A stretch of DNA of 64,000 bases from Sulfuracidifex tepidarius (GCF_008326425.1 NZ_AP018929.1:1-64000); one strand, 5' to 3'. Counted from the stretch's first letter, positions 17,701 to 26,685 are shown. Numbers and translations: made by a program. Notes: generated from the letters alone by a model not told the origin.

Positions 17701-18550
17701 CTATTTCGTCTTCCATCTCAGAAAGGTTCATCTCTGGCTCTACCTCTTGCCTTTTAGAGCTATAAGACGATTTAATAAGAACCCACGCGTTTATCAGGCT
17801 CCTTTGTTTCCAATGTGATAAGTCTACTCTGAAAGGAAAGCTTGTCTTTTCAAGGAATGAAAGTAACGAGTCCAACTCCTCCTGAGAAGCTCTCTTGACC
17901 CTCCATACTATTTTCCTCTCTCCCACATATCGTTCACCTTTTCCAGGTATTATCACCATGCCATGAATGGCTTTTATTCTGTAAGTAGAAGTATCTACGC
18001 TGTTTGCGTCATAGAAAATTGTCCTCATATAAGGGGATCCAGCACCGAGAACGTGTATCCATGTAGAAGATAAATGCTTTCTAATTACCTTGTATATCTT
18101 CCTGACAAGGTCTCTACTTCCTCTCTGTCCCATCGTTGGAGGGACTATTCCCCCGTAAGCTATCTTCTTTACCCCGTAAGATTTGTAAAAGTCAATTGAT
18201 TCCATGAGACTCTCTCTGTTGTAGGCGTGGATCACAGGGACTATTTCCCTGTCCTCGAGTTTGTGATAGAGGAACTCGAAGTTCTGAAAGTTTTCCCGCG
18301 GAACAGGAGAACAAGGGGGAACGGGTCTGTCCAGACTCATGAAAACTTTTGCATTCAAATAAGTGTATTTCTTATAAACTGTCTCTAAATTTACATCCAT
18401 CCTTCTCATCATGATCTGGTAACCGCCAGAGTCCACCCACGTTTCGTTCTCCCAGGGGATCTTCTCCCACGTAAGTTGGTTTATCATTAGGGGAACTCCT
18501 AGTTCCCAGATAGGCAGCCTACCGTCAGGTATTCCTAAAACGATTTTCAT
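17657..18550 (-). CDS. tRNA-guanine transglycosylase-like protein (TgtA/DpdA-type), no PUA domain
   Basis: 297 residues forming a TGT-type TIM barrel. The general base is Asp40 in DSGGYQ, the base-binding Asp74 in MSLDRPVPP, then YGGIVPPT (132-139), HVLGAG (166-171), and the likely nucleophile Asp186 in SVDTSTYR. Both catalytic aspartates are present, unlike the TGT-like domain of ArcS. Archaeal tRNA TgtA is much longer (C1, C2 and PUA domains); those parts are absent here, which makes the protein resemble DpdA, the TGT paralogue that puts 7-deazaguanines into DNA. Substrate (tRNA or DNA) cannot be settled by eye. Confidence 0.78.
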   Translation of the reverse strand: MKIVLGIPDGRLPIWELGVPLMINQLTWEKIPWENETWVDSGGYQIMMRRMDVNLETVYKKYTYLNAKVFMSLDRPVPPCSPVPRENFQNFEFLYHKLEDREIVPVIHAYNRESLMESIDFYKSYGVKKIAYGGIVPPTMGQRGSRDLVRKIYKVIRKHLSSTWIHVLGAGSPYMRTIFYDANSVDTSTYRIKAIHGMVIIPGKGERYVGERKIVWRVKRASQEELDSLLSFLEKTSFPFRVDLSHWKQRSLINAWVLIKSSYSSKRQEVEPEMNLSEMEDEIGEQCDKLSNSLLSA

Positions 18551-18745
18551 TCAACTAATGATCTGGTAATACTCATTATATCCTATTCCAAGATAATACC
18601 CATTAACATCAGGTAAACAACCCATCATCACTCTTCAGGTAAGGTTGGGATCTTCATCGTATAATCATTAGCAAAAAGCTATTTAAGGTTAAGAATTTCT
18701 TTCACTCTCTACTCTCTAAGTTTTCTAGATATCTTATCTTTAGTC
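18551..18745. other. Intergenic gap without clear feature
   Basis: The 195-bp gap between divergent genes holds short runs that could be promoters on both strands, but no element stands out. Confidence 0.3.
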
Positions 18746-19438
18746 ATGAGGATAGCTGTTTTCATAGGACTAGTTCTGATCTCTTCGTTGTTTCCTCAAA
18801 TCTCACCTGTAGTTTTTTCTTCTACGTCAACTACACCTAATGTGGATTTCCACATATATGGCGATACCTCAGTTTCTGTATCTTATGGAGAGAATGTAGT
18901 ACTGGTCTCCAGGAACGAATCCATGTATATACCAGCGGGATCAGTAGTAGGACTTCAAGTAGATAGCGTTAACGAAAACCCATGCATAGAGATCAATGGG
19001 ATGAAAAGCCAGGGGAGTGTAACGTTCGTGGTGAACGGATCCGAGATCTATAATGTGACTATCGTGATGGAGCCTGTAACGGTTTTCATAAAAGTGATTT
19101 ATCAGGGGAACGGGTATGTTTCGATTATGTTTCAGAATGGAACAACAAGACGGGTAAATAATGGAACACCTATTTACTTACCAAAGCTCTCCGTGGTGAG
19201 ACTGGACGCGCATCCGTCAAACGGGTATGAAGCTAATTGGTCAAACGGGCTCTCAACTGATCAGGTATGGTGTTTCATTTACCAGAACCAAACGCTGTTC
19301 CTATCATTTCACCGCGACCCATCAAGTCATAGCTTAATAGGAGGCTCAAATCTAATTCTTAACAGTGCTTTGGGACTCCTCTTGTTGGGATTATATCTCC
19401 TTCAGAGGCATGAGAAGAAGAAAGAAGGTGAGTTCTAG
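18746..19438 (+). CDS. Secreted, membrane-anchored protein of unknown function
   Basis: 230 residues: signal peptide (about 1-25), an extracytoplasmic beta-rich region with many Asn-X-Ser/Thr sites, and a C-terminal membrane helix (about 200-220) followed by a short basic tail (RHEKKKEGEF). The two halves of the ectodomain seem to repeat a similar ~75-residue beta unit (IPAGSVVGLQVD and LPKLSVVRLDAH), suggesting internal duplication. Typical of Sulfolobales surface proteins; no family recognised. Confidence 0.75.
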   Translation: MRIAVFIGLVLISSLFPQISPVVFSSTSTTPNVDFHIYGDTSVSVSYGENVVLVSRNESMYIPAGSVVGLQVDSVNENPCIEINGMKSQGSVTFVVNGSEIYNVTIVMEPVTVFIKVIYQGNGYVSIMFQNGTTRRVNNGTPIYLPKLSVVRLDAHPSNGYEANWSNGLSTDQVWCFIYQNQTLFLSFHRDPSSHSLIGGSNLILNSALGLLLLGLYLLQRHEKKKEGEF

Positions 19439-19527
19439 CCTATAGATCGAAGTTAATAAAAAATAACATGTAAAATCTAATCATTAACAGACTAACGTAT
19501 TTTAATAGGTAAAACGGAAAATAGAGT

Positions 19528-21423
19528 GTGGTTAACAGACTTCATAATGCTAAAAGTGCTTTCCTCAGAGAAGCATCGGAACAGCCAGTTGATTGGAGAG
19601 AATGGTCCCAGACATCATTGCAGGAAGCTAAAGAGAAAGACTTACCGATACTGATAGACGTAGGAGCAGTTTGGTGCCACTGGTGCCATGTCATGGACAG
19701 GGAGACATATTCTAATACTGAAATTGCGAAGATAATAAATGATAATTTCATACCTATTAAAATAGATAGAGATGAGAGGCCTGACCTAGATAGACAGCTT
19801 CAGAACGCGGTATCTGCCATCACTGGTGAGAGCGGATGGCCTCTGACTGTTTTCATGACGCCATCTGGAAAGGTGTTCTTTGGCGGAACTTACTTTCCAC
19901 CCGATGACATGTATGGAAGAATAGGTTTTAGACGTCTACTTATGAATATTGTTCAGCTGTGGAAATCTAAGAGGCAAGAAGTAGAGAAGTCCTCATTTGA
20001 CCCTTCTTCAATAGCGTTTAAAGGAGAAACCTACGAAACGTCCGCACTTATAGACCAGATTATCTCAGAGTATGACCTAGAGTACGGTGGGCTGGGCTCT
20101 TCGTCCAAGTTCCCTCACCCTTTAGTTGATACATTAATGCTCGATTACTCAGCTATATCAGGGGACGATATAGGTAAGAAGCTCGGCATCTTTACTTTAA
20201 AGAGAATGTACAGTGGAGGAATCTTAGACCAAGTGGGAGGCGGGTTTCACAGATATACAGTAGATAGAGAATGGAAGTTGCCTCATTTCGAGAAACTGCT
20301 TATAGACAACGCTGAGATTTTAGACGCGTTTTTCAAATATTATTTGATAACAAAGGATCAGGACATAATGGACGCAATGGAACTGACATATTCCTTTGTT
20401 AAGAGGGAAATGAGTGCTGATTCGAGCTTCGCCAATAGTCTCGACGCTGATAGCGAAGGTGTAGAAGGACTCTTCTATACATGGACAGAGGAAGAGATCG
20501 ATAGTTGTCTAGGGCAAGATTCACAGTTAGGAAAGAAAGTGTTCGGCTTCTATGAAGGCGCTGACGTGGAAGGGCGAAAAGTACTAATGAGAGGGATGGA
20601 TAATGAACAGCTATCCAAAAAGTTAGGAAACGAGAGCCCTTTCCCGAAATTGAGGGAACTCAGGGGAAAACTCTTAGAATGTAGAAAATCTAGGAAACCT
20701 CCGTTCAGGGACACGAACGACTACACACACCCTAATGCGAGGATGTCGGAGTCTATGATAAAGGTCTCATTCCTGCTTAAGGATCAATACGAGTTACCTT
20801 TCGATGTGCTAAGGAAAGTCGGTTCGTCCCCATTTAGGAGGATCAGCGGGAACGAAGATCCTAATTTAGACGACGTCTCATCCTTAGTACTTTCTAACAT
20901 CACCGCTTATGAAGTGACATCAAGGAGAGAATTTCTAGACAGAGCTCGTGGGCTAGCTTCCACTATGGCTGAGATGTTGAAACAAACAAAACCTAATACA
21001 TTGGACTCTCCTAATGAGAGCACGGCTTCACTTGTTTCGAAATCGTTAATAAAGCTCTCCGTTCTGGAAGGAAAAGAAATTAAAATTGATGATATTGAAG
21101 TCGCAGGGTCTCCTTCCTTTTATGCAGGTATTATAGGAAATAGGCTGTCTGTCGAAAGCGGTAACTTCGCCCATGTAGTTGTCGTAGATGAAAACGACAA
21201 CGCATCCGAAAATCTACATAGAGAAGCATTTCTTACATATTACCCTTTGAAAGTAGTGGAGAAGGTTACTGACTCTGAGAGAGACTACCTTCCTTCTTAC
21301 ATAAGGTCTATGTTTGACGTGAAGAAAGGTGTGAGCAGAGTCTTCATTTGCAAGGGCAGTACATGTAGTCAGCCTGTAACAGATCCTCAGTCGATTAAAC
21401 AGATTCTTAAAACTAAGATTTGA
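19528..21423 (+). CDS. DUF255 thioredoxin-domain protein (YyaL/SPATA20 family)
   Basis: 631 residues. The N-terminal thioredoxin-like DUF255 domain has the conserved CHWC pair (Cys50, Cys53) in GAVWCHWCHVMDRE, plus SGWPLTVFMTP and GGTYFPP. The rest is an (alpha/alpha)6-barrel-like region with GGGFHRYTVD and PHFEKLL. Function of the family is not settled; it resembles N-acylglucosamine-epimerase/glycosidase-type barrels. The GTG start has a TATA-like attttaatag at about -26. First gene of a run of four (SDR, TenA, unknown). Confidence 0.92.
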   Translation: MVNRLHNAKSAFLREASEQPVDWREWSQTSLQEAKEKDLPILIDVGAVWCHWCHVMDRETYSNTEIAKIINDNFIPIKIDRDERPDLDRQLQNAVSAITGESGWPLTVFMTPSGKVFFGGTYFPPDDMYGRIGFRRLLMNIVQLWKSKRQEVEKSSFDPSSIAFKGETYETSALIDQIISEYDLEYGGLGSSSKFPHPLVDTLMLDYSAISGDDIGKKLGIFTLKRMYSGGILDQVGGGFHRYTVDREWKLPHFEKLLIDNAEILDAFFKYYLITKDQDIMDAMELTYSFVKREMSADSSFANSLDADSEGVEGLFYTWTEEEIDSCLGQDSQLGKKVFGFYEGADVEGRKVLMRGMDNEQLSKKLGNESPFPKLRELRGKLLECRKSRKPPFRDTNDYTHPNARMSESMIKVSFLLKDQYELPFDVLRKVGSSPFRRISGNEDPNLDDVSSLVLSNITAYEVTSRREFLDRARGLASTMAEMLKQTKPNTLDSPNESTASLVSKSLIKLSVLEGKEIKIDDIEVAGSPSFYAGIIGNRLSVESGNFAHVVVVDENDNASENLHREAFLTYYPLKVVEKVTDSERDYLPSYIRSMFDVKKGVSRVFICKGSTCSQPVTDPQSIKQILKTKI

Positions 21424-21436
21424 TAAATTATATCCC

Positions 21437-22159
21437 ATGGATCAGCTTCTTTCTGGCAGGAAGGTGGGAATAATAGGGGTGAGCGAAGGGCTAGGATATG
21501 CGTTAGCCTACTTCTTACTTAAAGACGGAGCGAAGGTTCTGATAAACGCTAGGAACAAAGAGAAGCTCGATAAGATCGAGTCTAGTCTTCGAAAATACGG
21601 TACGATAGAGAGCTTTGACGCCTCGATGGAAAATCTAGAAAACGTAGACAGACTATTCAATTTCGCTAAAGAGAAGCTCGGAGGTCTTGACGATCTAGTA
21701 GTTGCTATAGGAGGATATATTGAGGATGACATAGCAGATCCTAAGGGATTGGATGCAATGATAGATTCCCAAGTCAAGCTTCAGCTCAGAGTGATATCTA
21801 AGAGCCTCAACTACCTTCATTCAGGTTCAACTATAGTGATGATATCTTCAATGAGAGGTATAGACAAGGGTCTTTCGAATCAACTCTCTTATGGGGTGGC
21901 GAAAGCTGCAGTGGCTAAATCTGTTCAGATTTTGGCTTCTTTCCTCCTAGAGAAAGGAATAAGAGTTGTAGGTATAGCGCCTAGTGTCATAGACGGTAAA
22001 TTCGAGCCTGAAAGAGAGTGGAGGAAACTGAGGAAACTGGGAGAATGGAAAGCGCCTCCTGAGGACTTCGCCAGTGTAATCTCGATCCTTTTAAGCGATA
22101 GAATGGAATGGGTTAATGGAGTCGTCATACCAGTGGATGGAGGTGCGTTCTTGAAATGA
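21437..22159 (+). CDS. Short-chain dehydrogenase/reductase
   Basis: 240 residues with the Rossmann glycine motif (GVSEGLGYA, near residue 15), the catalytic Ser in ISSMRG and the YGVAK catalytic Tyr-Lys pair. NAD(P)-dependent oxidoreductase; substrate unknown. It starts 13 bp after the DUF255 gene and ends with a 4-bp ATGA overlap with tenA, so it is in the same operon. Confidence 0.9.
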   Translation: MDQLLSGRKVGIIGVSEGLGYALAYFLLKDGAKVLINARNKEKLDKIESSLRKYGTIESFDASMENLENVDRLFNFAKEKLGGLDDLVVAIGGYIEDDIADPKGLDAMIDSQVKLQLRVISKSLNYLHSGSTIVMISSMRGIDKGLSNQLSYGVAKAAVAKSVQILASFLLEKGIRVVGIAPSVIDGKFEPEREWRKLRKLGEWKAPPEDFASVISILLSDRMEWVNGVVIPVDGGAFLK

Positions 22160-22791
22160 ATGATAATTTCAGTTACCTTAAGGCAAAGTATGGAGAGCTA
22201 TGGAAATCCTATATACAACACGAGTTCGTACTGAGAATGAAGGAAGGATCCCTTCCGCGAGATAGTTTCAGATATTATCTGATTCAAGACTCTAAATATG
22301 TAGCAGAAATGCTTAAGGCCTTAACAGCAGCCGCAGCCAATGCCATGGACGACAAGGTATCGTCTTTCCTAACCCGTGTACTCATTTCAAAGGATAAAGG
22401 CAGAGAGGTACACAACAATCTCTTGGCTAAGCTAGGCATAGAAGAGAACGAGATAAAGAGGACTAGATATTCTCTAGTAAATTTTGCCTATACTAGACAT
22501 TTACTTCTGAGCTCCAAGAGTTGGGATTCCTTCATCTTTGCTTGGACGCCATGCATGGTAGGTTACCATGAGGTAGGTAAGATAGTTAAGGACAGCGAAG
22601 ACGAGTTATACAGAGAATGGGCTTCATTTTATGCGTCTGACGAATATCGTGAGAGAAGCGATGCTATATTGAAGGAACTCAACTCTATAACAATGACGGA
22701 GTATCTAGAGTCATTTTTCGAAAACAGTGTAAGGCTTGAAATCCTTTTCTGGGAATCTTCACTGAGGCAGAGCGAGCTTCTCTTTAGGTGA
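22156..22791 (+). CDS. tenA: TenA/thiaminase II-family protein
   Basis: 211 residues, all helical. Family hallmarks: the N-terminal LIQDSKYV with the substrate-binding Asp45, Cys133 in AWTPCMVGYHEVG (the nucleophile position of TenA_C proteins), and the C-terminal FWESSLRQ. TenA hydrolyses aminopyrimidine breakdown products of thiamine for salvage. It overlaps the SDR gene by 4 bp and the following unknown gene by 4 bp. Confidence 0.9.
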   Translation: MNDNFSYLKAKYGELWKSYIQHEFVLRMKEGSLPRDSFRYYLIQDSKYVAEMLKALTAAAANAMDDKVSSFLTRVLISKDKGREVHNNLLAKLGIEENEIKRTRYSLVNFAYTRHLLLSSKSWDSFIFAWTPCMVGYHEVGKIVKDSEDELYREWASFYASDEYRERSDAILKELNSITMTEYLESFFENSVRLEILFWESSLRQSELLFR

Positions 22792-23447
22792 CTAAATTGT
22801 CATGGGTTAATGAAACGAGTTTTACGTTATTCTGCGATGGAGATTCTCTTCTATTTAATTGTAACTCTGGTAGATTCATAATTGAGATAAAAAAAGAGAA
22901 AAATAAACTTTCAGTCTTTATATTCTCCAATGGGGTGAGAATGACATTCGATGGAACCCGGCTATTTGATATGCACAATTTAAAGGTGATGAAAGGAGAC
23001 GATGGGAAAGAAGAGTTAAGGAGAATTCTAAAGGAGGCATCGACGGACCTGAAGGAAGGGATTTCCTCTATCAACAATTATTATGGAGTTCCAGTTAAAC
23101 TAATAGGAAAAGTGATAGACGAGTTTCTTGAGAGTTGTGACGTAGATCCAGCTAAGTACCTCAGTTTTGACATTAATAAGATAAAGGTCTCTTACGGAAA
23201 GGAATTTTCCAAGGACTCTGCTACCTTCGAGAGCAAGAACTTCGCTGAGGTTGTTCTAGGAAATAACGGCTGTATTAAGGCGAAAGTGTATTTCGATTCA
23301 TCAAAACCCTCTTTTATGGTATCCGAGGATTGCGAAAATTTCATAGAGAATAAATTAGAATTTGAGGAAAAAATAGATAATATAAACACCCTGATCGAGG
23401 AATATAAGGAAATCGTTGACTCGCTTAAGAAATGGTTAAATGAATAA
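22788..23447 (+). CDS. Hypothetical protein in tenA operon
   Basis: 219 residues, soluble: a beta-rich N-terminal part (about 1-75) and a helical C-terminal part. No known motif seen. The GTG start overlaps the tenA stop (GTGA), which supports a real, translationally coupled gene. I do not recognise the family. Confidence 0.7.
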   Translation: MTKLSWVNETSFTLFCDGDSLLFNCNSGRFIIEIKKEKNKLSVFIFSNGVRMTFDGTRLFDMHNLKVMKGDDGKEELRRILKEASTDLKEGISSINNYYGVPVKLIGKVIDEFLESCDVDPAKYLSFDINKIKVSYGKEFSKDSATFESKNFAEVVLGNNGCIKAKVYFDSSKPSFMVSEDCENFIENKLEFEEKIDNINTLIEEYKEIVDSLKKWLNE

Positions 23448-23673
23448 ACGTACTCTCTATTACTGTTGAATTTGAATCTTCAGCCATAAGGAAGAACTTT
23501 AAGATGCTTCTCAGATAAGATGGCTAAATACAAAAGATTCAAACTAATGAGTTTATGATGCAGGAGATGAGCCTAAGAATTTAGTTATATAAAGCGAGAA
23601 TTATTAAAATCAAATGAATTAAAAAAGATATCTTCATCCAAGACAGTATGCTAGGACTTAATCATGTCATAAG
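23448..23673. other. Intergenic gap without clear feature
   Basis: A 226-bp AT-rich gap. The sequence tttatgatgcaggagatgagc resembles a lone C-like box but lacks a matching D box, so no RNA gene is called. Confidence 0.25.
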
Positions 23674-24429
23674 GTGAATAATTTAAACTATCATGAAGAT
23701 ATATCTGTCATGACTAGCGGGAACTCAAAGGAGTTCTATGTAAAGCTCTTGAGTAGTAGTAATCTTTACGACAGATTAGACGGATGGAATAAGATAGATT
23801 ACTTAATATCAGAGGGTATATTTAAAAGAGAAGAAATATTATCACTAATTAATAATTTTCAGGAATTATTATACAATCAAGACGTAGTTGTTGCACTCCA
23901 TGCCTTCAAATTGCTAGATAAGTTTATTGCATTGAATTTAATTAAAGTAGATTCTAACCTTAAAGAAAGGATTAAGGAGCTTGTACTGAAACCGGAATTA
24001 GACAGTTGGTGGGTAGCAGAGGAGCTTGTATCAAAGAAGATTTTATCGCCCGAGGATGTGTCTGAGAAAATAGACGTCTTTCTCAAGTTCCTTGAATCCA
24101 CAGGGGCAGATCAAATTGATGCATGGAACCTAGCCAAAAACCTTGTTCACGACGGTGTAGTTTCCAAGTGTTCGCTGAAACCATATGCGAGAAATCTCTT
24201 GGTTCTCCTTAAGTCCTCCGACATGCATTTAAGGTTTAACTCATGGCTCATGGCTTCAGATCTGATAAAAGAAGGGATAGCAGATGCAAATGACTTCAGG
24301 GAAGCTAAGGACTATTTACTTGAGCTGTTGAAGAGTGACTATTTCGACGATCTATCGAGGATTTACGAGAAATATGCTACGGACTTCATTGATATTATGA
24401 GGCAAGTTGGAGTTATAAACAAGGTGTAA
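23674..24429 (+). CDS. HEAT/ARM-like helical repeat protein
   Basis: 251 residues of repeated ~38-residue helical hairpins; DRLDGWNKIDYLISEGI, DSWWVAEELVSKKIL, DAWNLAKNLVHDGVV and RFNSWLMASDLIKEGI are clear copies of one unit. Such alpha-solenoids bind partner proteins. No catalytic or membrane segment. The start is taken as GTG; the next gene begins 19 bp downstream. Confidence 0.75.
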   Translation: MNNLNYHEDISVMTSGNSKEFYVKLLSSSNLYDRLDGWNKIDYLISEGIFKREEILSLINNFQELLYNQDVVVALHAFKLLDKFIALNLIKVDSNLKERIKELVLKPELDSWWVAEELVSKKILSPEDVSEKIDVFLKFLESTGADQIDAWNLAKNLVHDGVVSKCSLKPYARNLLVLLKSSDMHLRFNSWLMASDLIKEGIADANDFREAKDYLLELLKSDYFDDLSRIYEKYATDFIDIMRQVGVINKV

Positions 24430-24448
24430 AGTAACAAGGTTGTAAAAT

Positions 24449-25504
24449 TTGGATTCCCTTTATGCTCTTTATATTCTTCTAGTTTCTTTAGCTTTTATTT
24501 CAGATGTACTCATTGCTTTACAGATTTTATCCGAGAGAAGGCTTTCCGTCCATTACAGTGGGGACAATCCGAAAGCATCAGTTATAATACCGATAAGGGG
24601 TTCAGATGAGTGCTTAGCGTCAAACGTTAAGTCTCTCTTGGAGCAAGACTATCCAGATTATGAGGTCATTTATGTTGTAGATACTGACCAGAAGGCTTTA
24701 GCCGAGAGGCTAAGTGGAATGGGTGTGAAAGTCGTTTTCTCCGACTTTCAATGTGAAATGTGTAGTGGGAAGATAAGAGCCCAGCTCTCAGGTCTCAAGT
24801 CAAGCGATGGAGACGTTATAGTCTTCGGTGACTCTGATACTAGATATGACAGAGGATGGCTGAAGGAAATGGTCGGAGGATTAAAGGAATTCGATGCAAC
24901 CACGACTTACCCTTGGCCTTCTCCTACCAAGCTAACGTTAAAAAATTTGGTTAGATCAGGGTTCTGGACCCTAGGTTTTGAATCTCAGTTCTCTGAAAAG
25001 AACAGATTCCTTTGGGGAGGTTCAATGGCATTCAGAAAGGAATTCGTGTCCAGACCCGACGTTATAAAGGAGTTATCGGAGGAGTGGTGTGACGATTGCA
25101 CGTTAACTAGGATAATCAAGAGGAACAAAGGTAAAATAGGGTTTCTCATGAGTGCGATGCCACTTAACGTCTTTAACGAAAACGATTTAATTAGGTGGTC
25201 TTCAAGGCAACTAATTACGATAAGAAAGTACTCTCCTAAGGGAGCCAAAGCATATTTGTTCGCTGGCACCTTGTTTTTGATTTTCCTGGTTTCGTCTCCT
25301 CTCATTCCGTTTAATTTTACACCCTACATTATGTGGGTGATTAAGAACTTGATTAGAGGCAAAAGATACGGTAGGCTCGCAATAGTCCCATCAATCATGA
25401 CTATCCTTGCAATACCTTATGCATTGTTTTTACTGGTATATAATTGGAACAGAAGCGAAGTTACATGGAGAGGAAAGAAATATGTGGTGAGCAACAGAAG
25501 CTAA
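24449..25504 (+). CDS. Membrane-anchored family 2 glycosyltransferase
   Basis: 351 residues: an N-terminal membrane helix (about 5-25), a GT-A catalytic domain (ASVIIPIRGSDE at the nucleotide-binding strand, GDSDTRYD as the DxD metal site, and EEWCDDCTLTRI as the acceptor/base region), and two C-terminal helices. The layout is that of ceramide-glucosyltransferase/polysaccharide-synthase-like enzymes using a nucleotide sugar and a lipid acceptor. Starts with TTG. Likely involved in membrane-lipid or cell-surface glycosylation. Confidence 0.85.
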   Translation: MDSLYALYILLVSLAFISDVLIALQILSERRLSVHYSGDNPKASVIIPIRGSDECLASNVKSLLEQDYPDYEVIYVVDTDQKALAERLSGMGVKVVFSDFQCEMCSGKIRAQLSGLKSSDGDVIVFGDSDTRYDRGWLKEMVGGLKEFDATTTYPWPSPTKLTLKNLVRSGFWTLGFESQFSEKNRFLWGGSMAFRKEFVSRPDVIKELSEEWCDDCTLTRIIKRNKGKIGFLMSAMPLNVFNENDLIRWSSRQLITIRKYSPKGAKAYLFAGTLFLIFLVSSPLIPFNFTPYIMWVIKNLIRGKRYGRLAIVPSIMTILAIPYALFLLVYNWNRSEVTWRGKKYVVSNRS

Positions 25505-25630
25505 AAACATACATGATACTCTAACAAGCTTTTAATTAATCAATTAATCCTCAAATGTTCTTGAGAACGACAGTCTCTAGCTACGCTGTTTAAGAACTTG
25601 ATCTTATTATGATGCATCCATAATAATATC

Positions 25631-25690
25631 ATGAATGATGAAGTTCCACCCGTTTGAGCAATGAAATGGGCGTTGATATACTCTGAACCT
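25631..25690 (+). ncRNA. Candidate C/D box sRNA
   Basis: Box C ATGATGA (25635-25641), a 12-nt spacer, D' TTGA (25654-25657), a C'-like AATGAAA (25660-25666), a 16-nt spacer and box D CTGA (25683-25686). A TATA-like tcttattatg is centred about 25 bp before the expected 5' end. C-to-D spacing is the same 41 nt as in the other candidate at 2902-2960. Guide antisense sequences (acgggtggaact; agtatatcaacg) were not matched to a target from memory, and C' is degenerate. Confidence 0.4.
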
Positions 25691-25720
25691 TTTTAAGTTA
25701 CGTTGAAGTGATTATAACGC

Positions 25721-26107
25721 ATGGAATTCTTTAAAGCTACAGTGGATTCAGTGCAAAGAGAAGAGGTAAAGATAGGTGACACTAAAGACACATTCATTCA
25801 GTGGCTCGTGACCAAGGCTCAAGGCTCAGAAAGCTATGCGCTGAGGAGGTTTACTATGAAACCTGGGGGCGTAATAACTTGTCATAATCATAAGTACGTA
25901 GAAACTGTATATCTTCTGCAAGGAAAACTGGAAGTATCTGTGGGTAACCAAAAATTACAAATGGAGAAGGACTCTTATGTTTTCATCAATAAGTTTGTCC
26001 CTCATGAGCTCAAGAACATCGGAAACGAAGAGGTAGTTTTCTTGTGTGTTATCTCATATGAAGACGACATGAAAATCAAAGCTCTTGACAAATGCCCTGA
26101 GGACTGA
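25721..26107 (+). CDS. Cupin-domain protein
   Basis: 128 residues forming one cupin barrel. Motif 1 is GGVITCHNHKYVETVYLLQG with metal-ligand-type His-X-His and Glu; motif 2 is KDSYVFINKFVPHELKNIG with the third His. Probably a small metal-binding isomerase, dioxygenase or sensor; the substrate is not evident. A strong TATA-like cctttttaag (about 25688-25697) places a leaderless start at this ATG. The stop overlaps the next start (TGATG). Confidence 0.88.
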   Translation: MEFFKATVDSVQREEVKIGDTKDTFIQWLVTKAQGSESYALRRFTMKPGGVITCHNHKYVETVYLLQGKLEVSVGNQKLQMEKDSYVFINKFVPHELKNIGNEEVVFLCVISYEDDMKIKALDKCPED

Positions 26108-26685
26108 TGTTGATGTTGAAAGATTTCTTTTCTACAACAGATAGGATTACCCTTGAGATATATTTCAACCCATATGCCTTTCATGAAAGCATCACGAGAT
26201 ATCAAGTTGAAAGTGATGGGGATTGGACTAAAACTAAGAACGGGTATATGATGAAGGAGTTTGGGAATTACGCTATCATTCTCTATCCTATACTTCCAGA
26301 GGACAGTGATCTGATAATTTCGTTGTCACAGAAGATCGAGAACTTAGATAGATTCAGAGAGACGTTAATGAAGCCTGGTAGATTCAAGGACTCTATTACA
26401 ATTCACATACAAAGTGATGAGCTGAGCACTTCACCCGAGCTAGACCTTGAGGAACTAGTGGGCTTGTCTCTTGTAAACGACGTTCTTTCTCAGAAGGGCA
26501 TATCATTCAAGGAGAAAGACGGTCTTATTCTGGTCTCAATTAAGATAGAGAGGCCCTTCACTAACAGTAAGCTGAGCGAGTATTTATCCAAGTTAGCGAT
26601 AGCTCTTAAACTTTACTACAAGATAAAGGAAGAACAAGAAGATATAGCACTGAAGACTTCACTGAACTTTCTTCAGCTTCTTTAA
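26107..26685 (+). CDS. Hypothetical protein coupled to cupin gene
   Basis: 192 residues, soluble, mixed alpha/beta with a helical C-terminus; I recognise no family or active-site motif. It shares one base with the cupin stop codon, so the pair is translationally coupled. Its 3' end overlaps the convergent membrane-protein gene by 27 bp. Confidence 0.7.
   Translation: MLMLKDFFSTTDRITLEIYFNPYAFHESITRYQVESDGDWTKTKNGYMMKEFGNYAIILYPILPEDSDLIISLSQKIENLDRFRETLMKPGRFKDSITIHIQSDELSTSPELDLEELVGLSLVNDVLSQKGISFKEKDGLILVSIKIERPFTNSKLSEYLSKLAIALKLYYKIKEEQEDIALKTSLNFLQLL

Noticed and set aside
18630-18645. gTGATGA-like box C on the minus strand with a CTGA 12 nt later
   Set aside because: Resembles half of a C/D sRNA (C and D'), but no C'/D pair follows at the right distance and no promoter-like box is in place.
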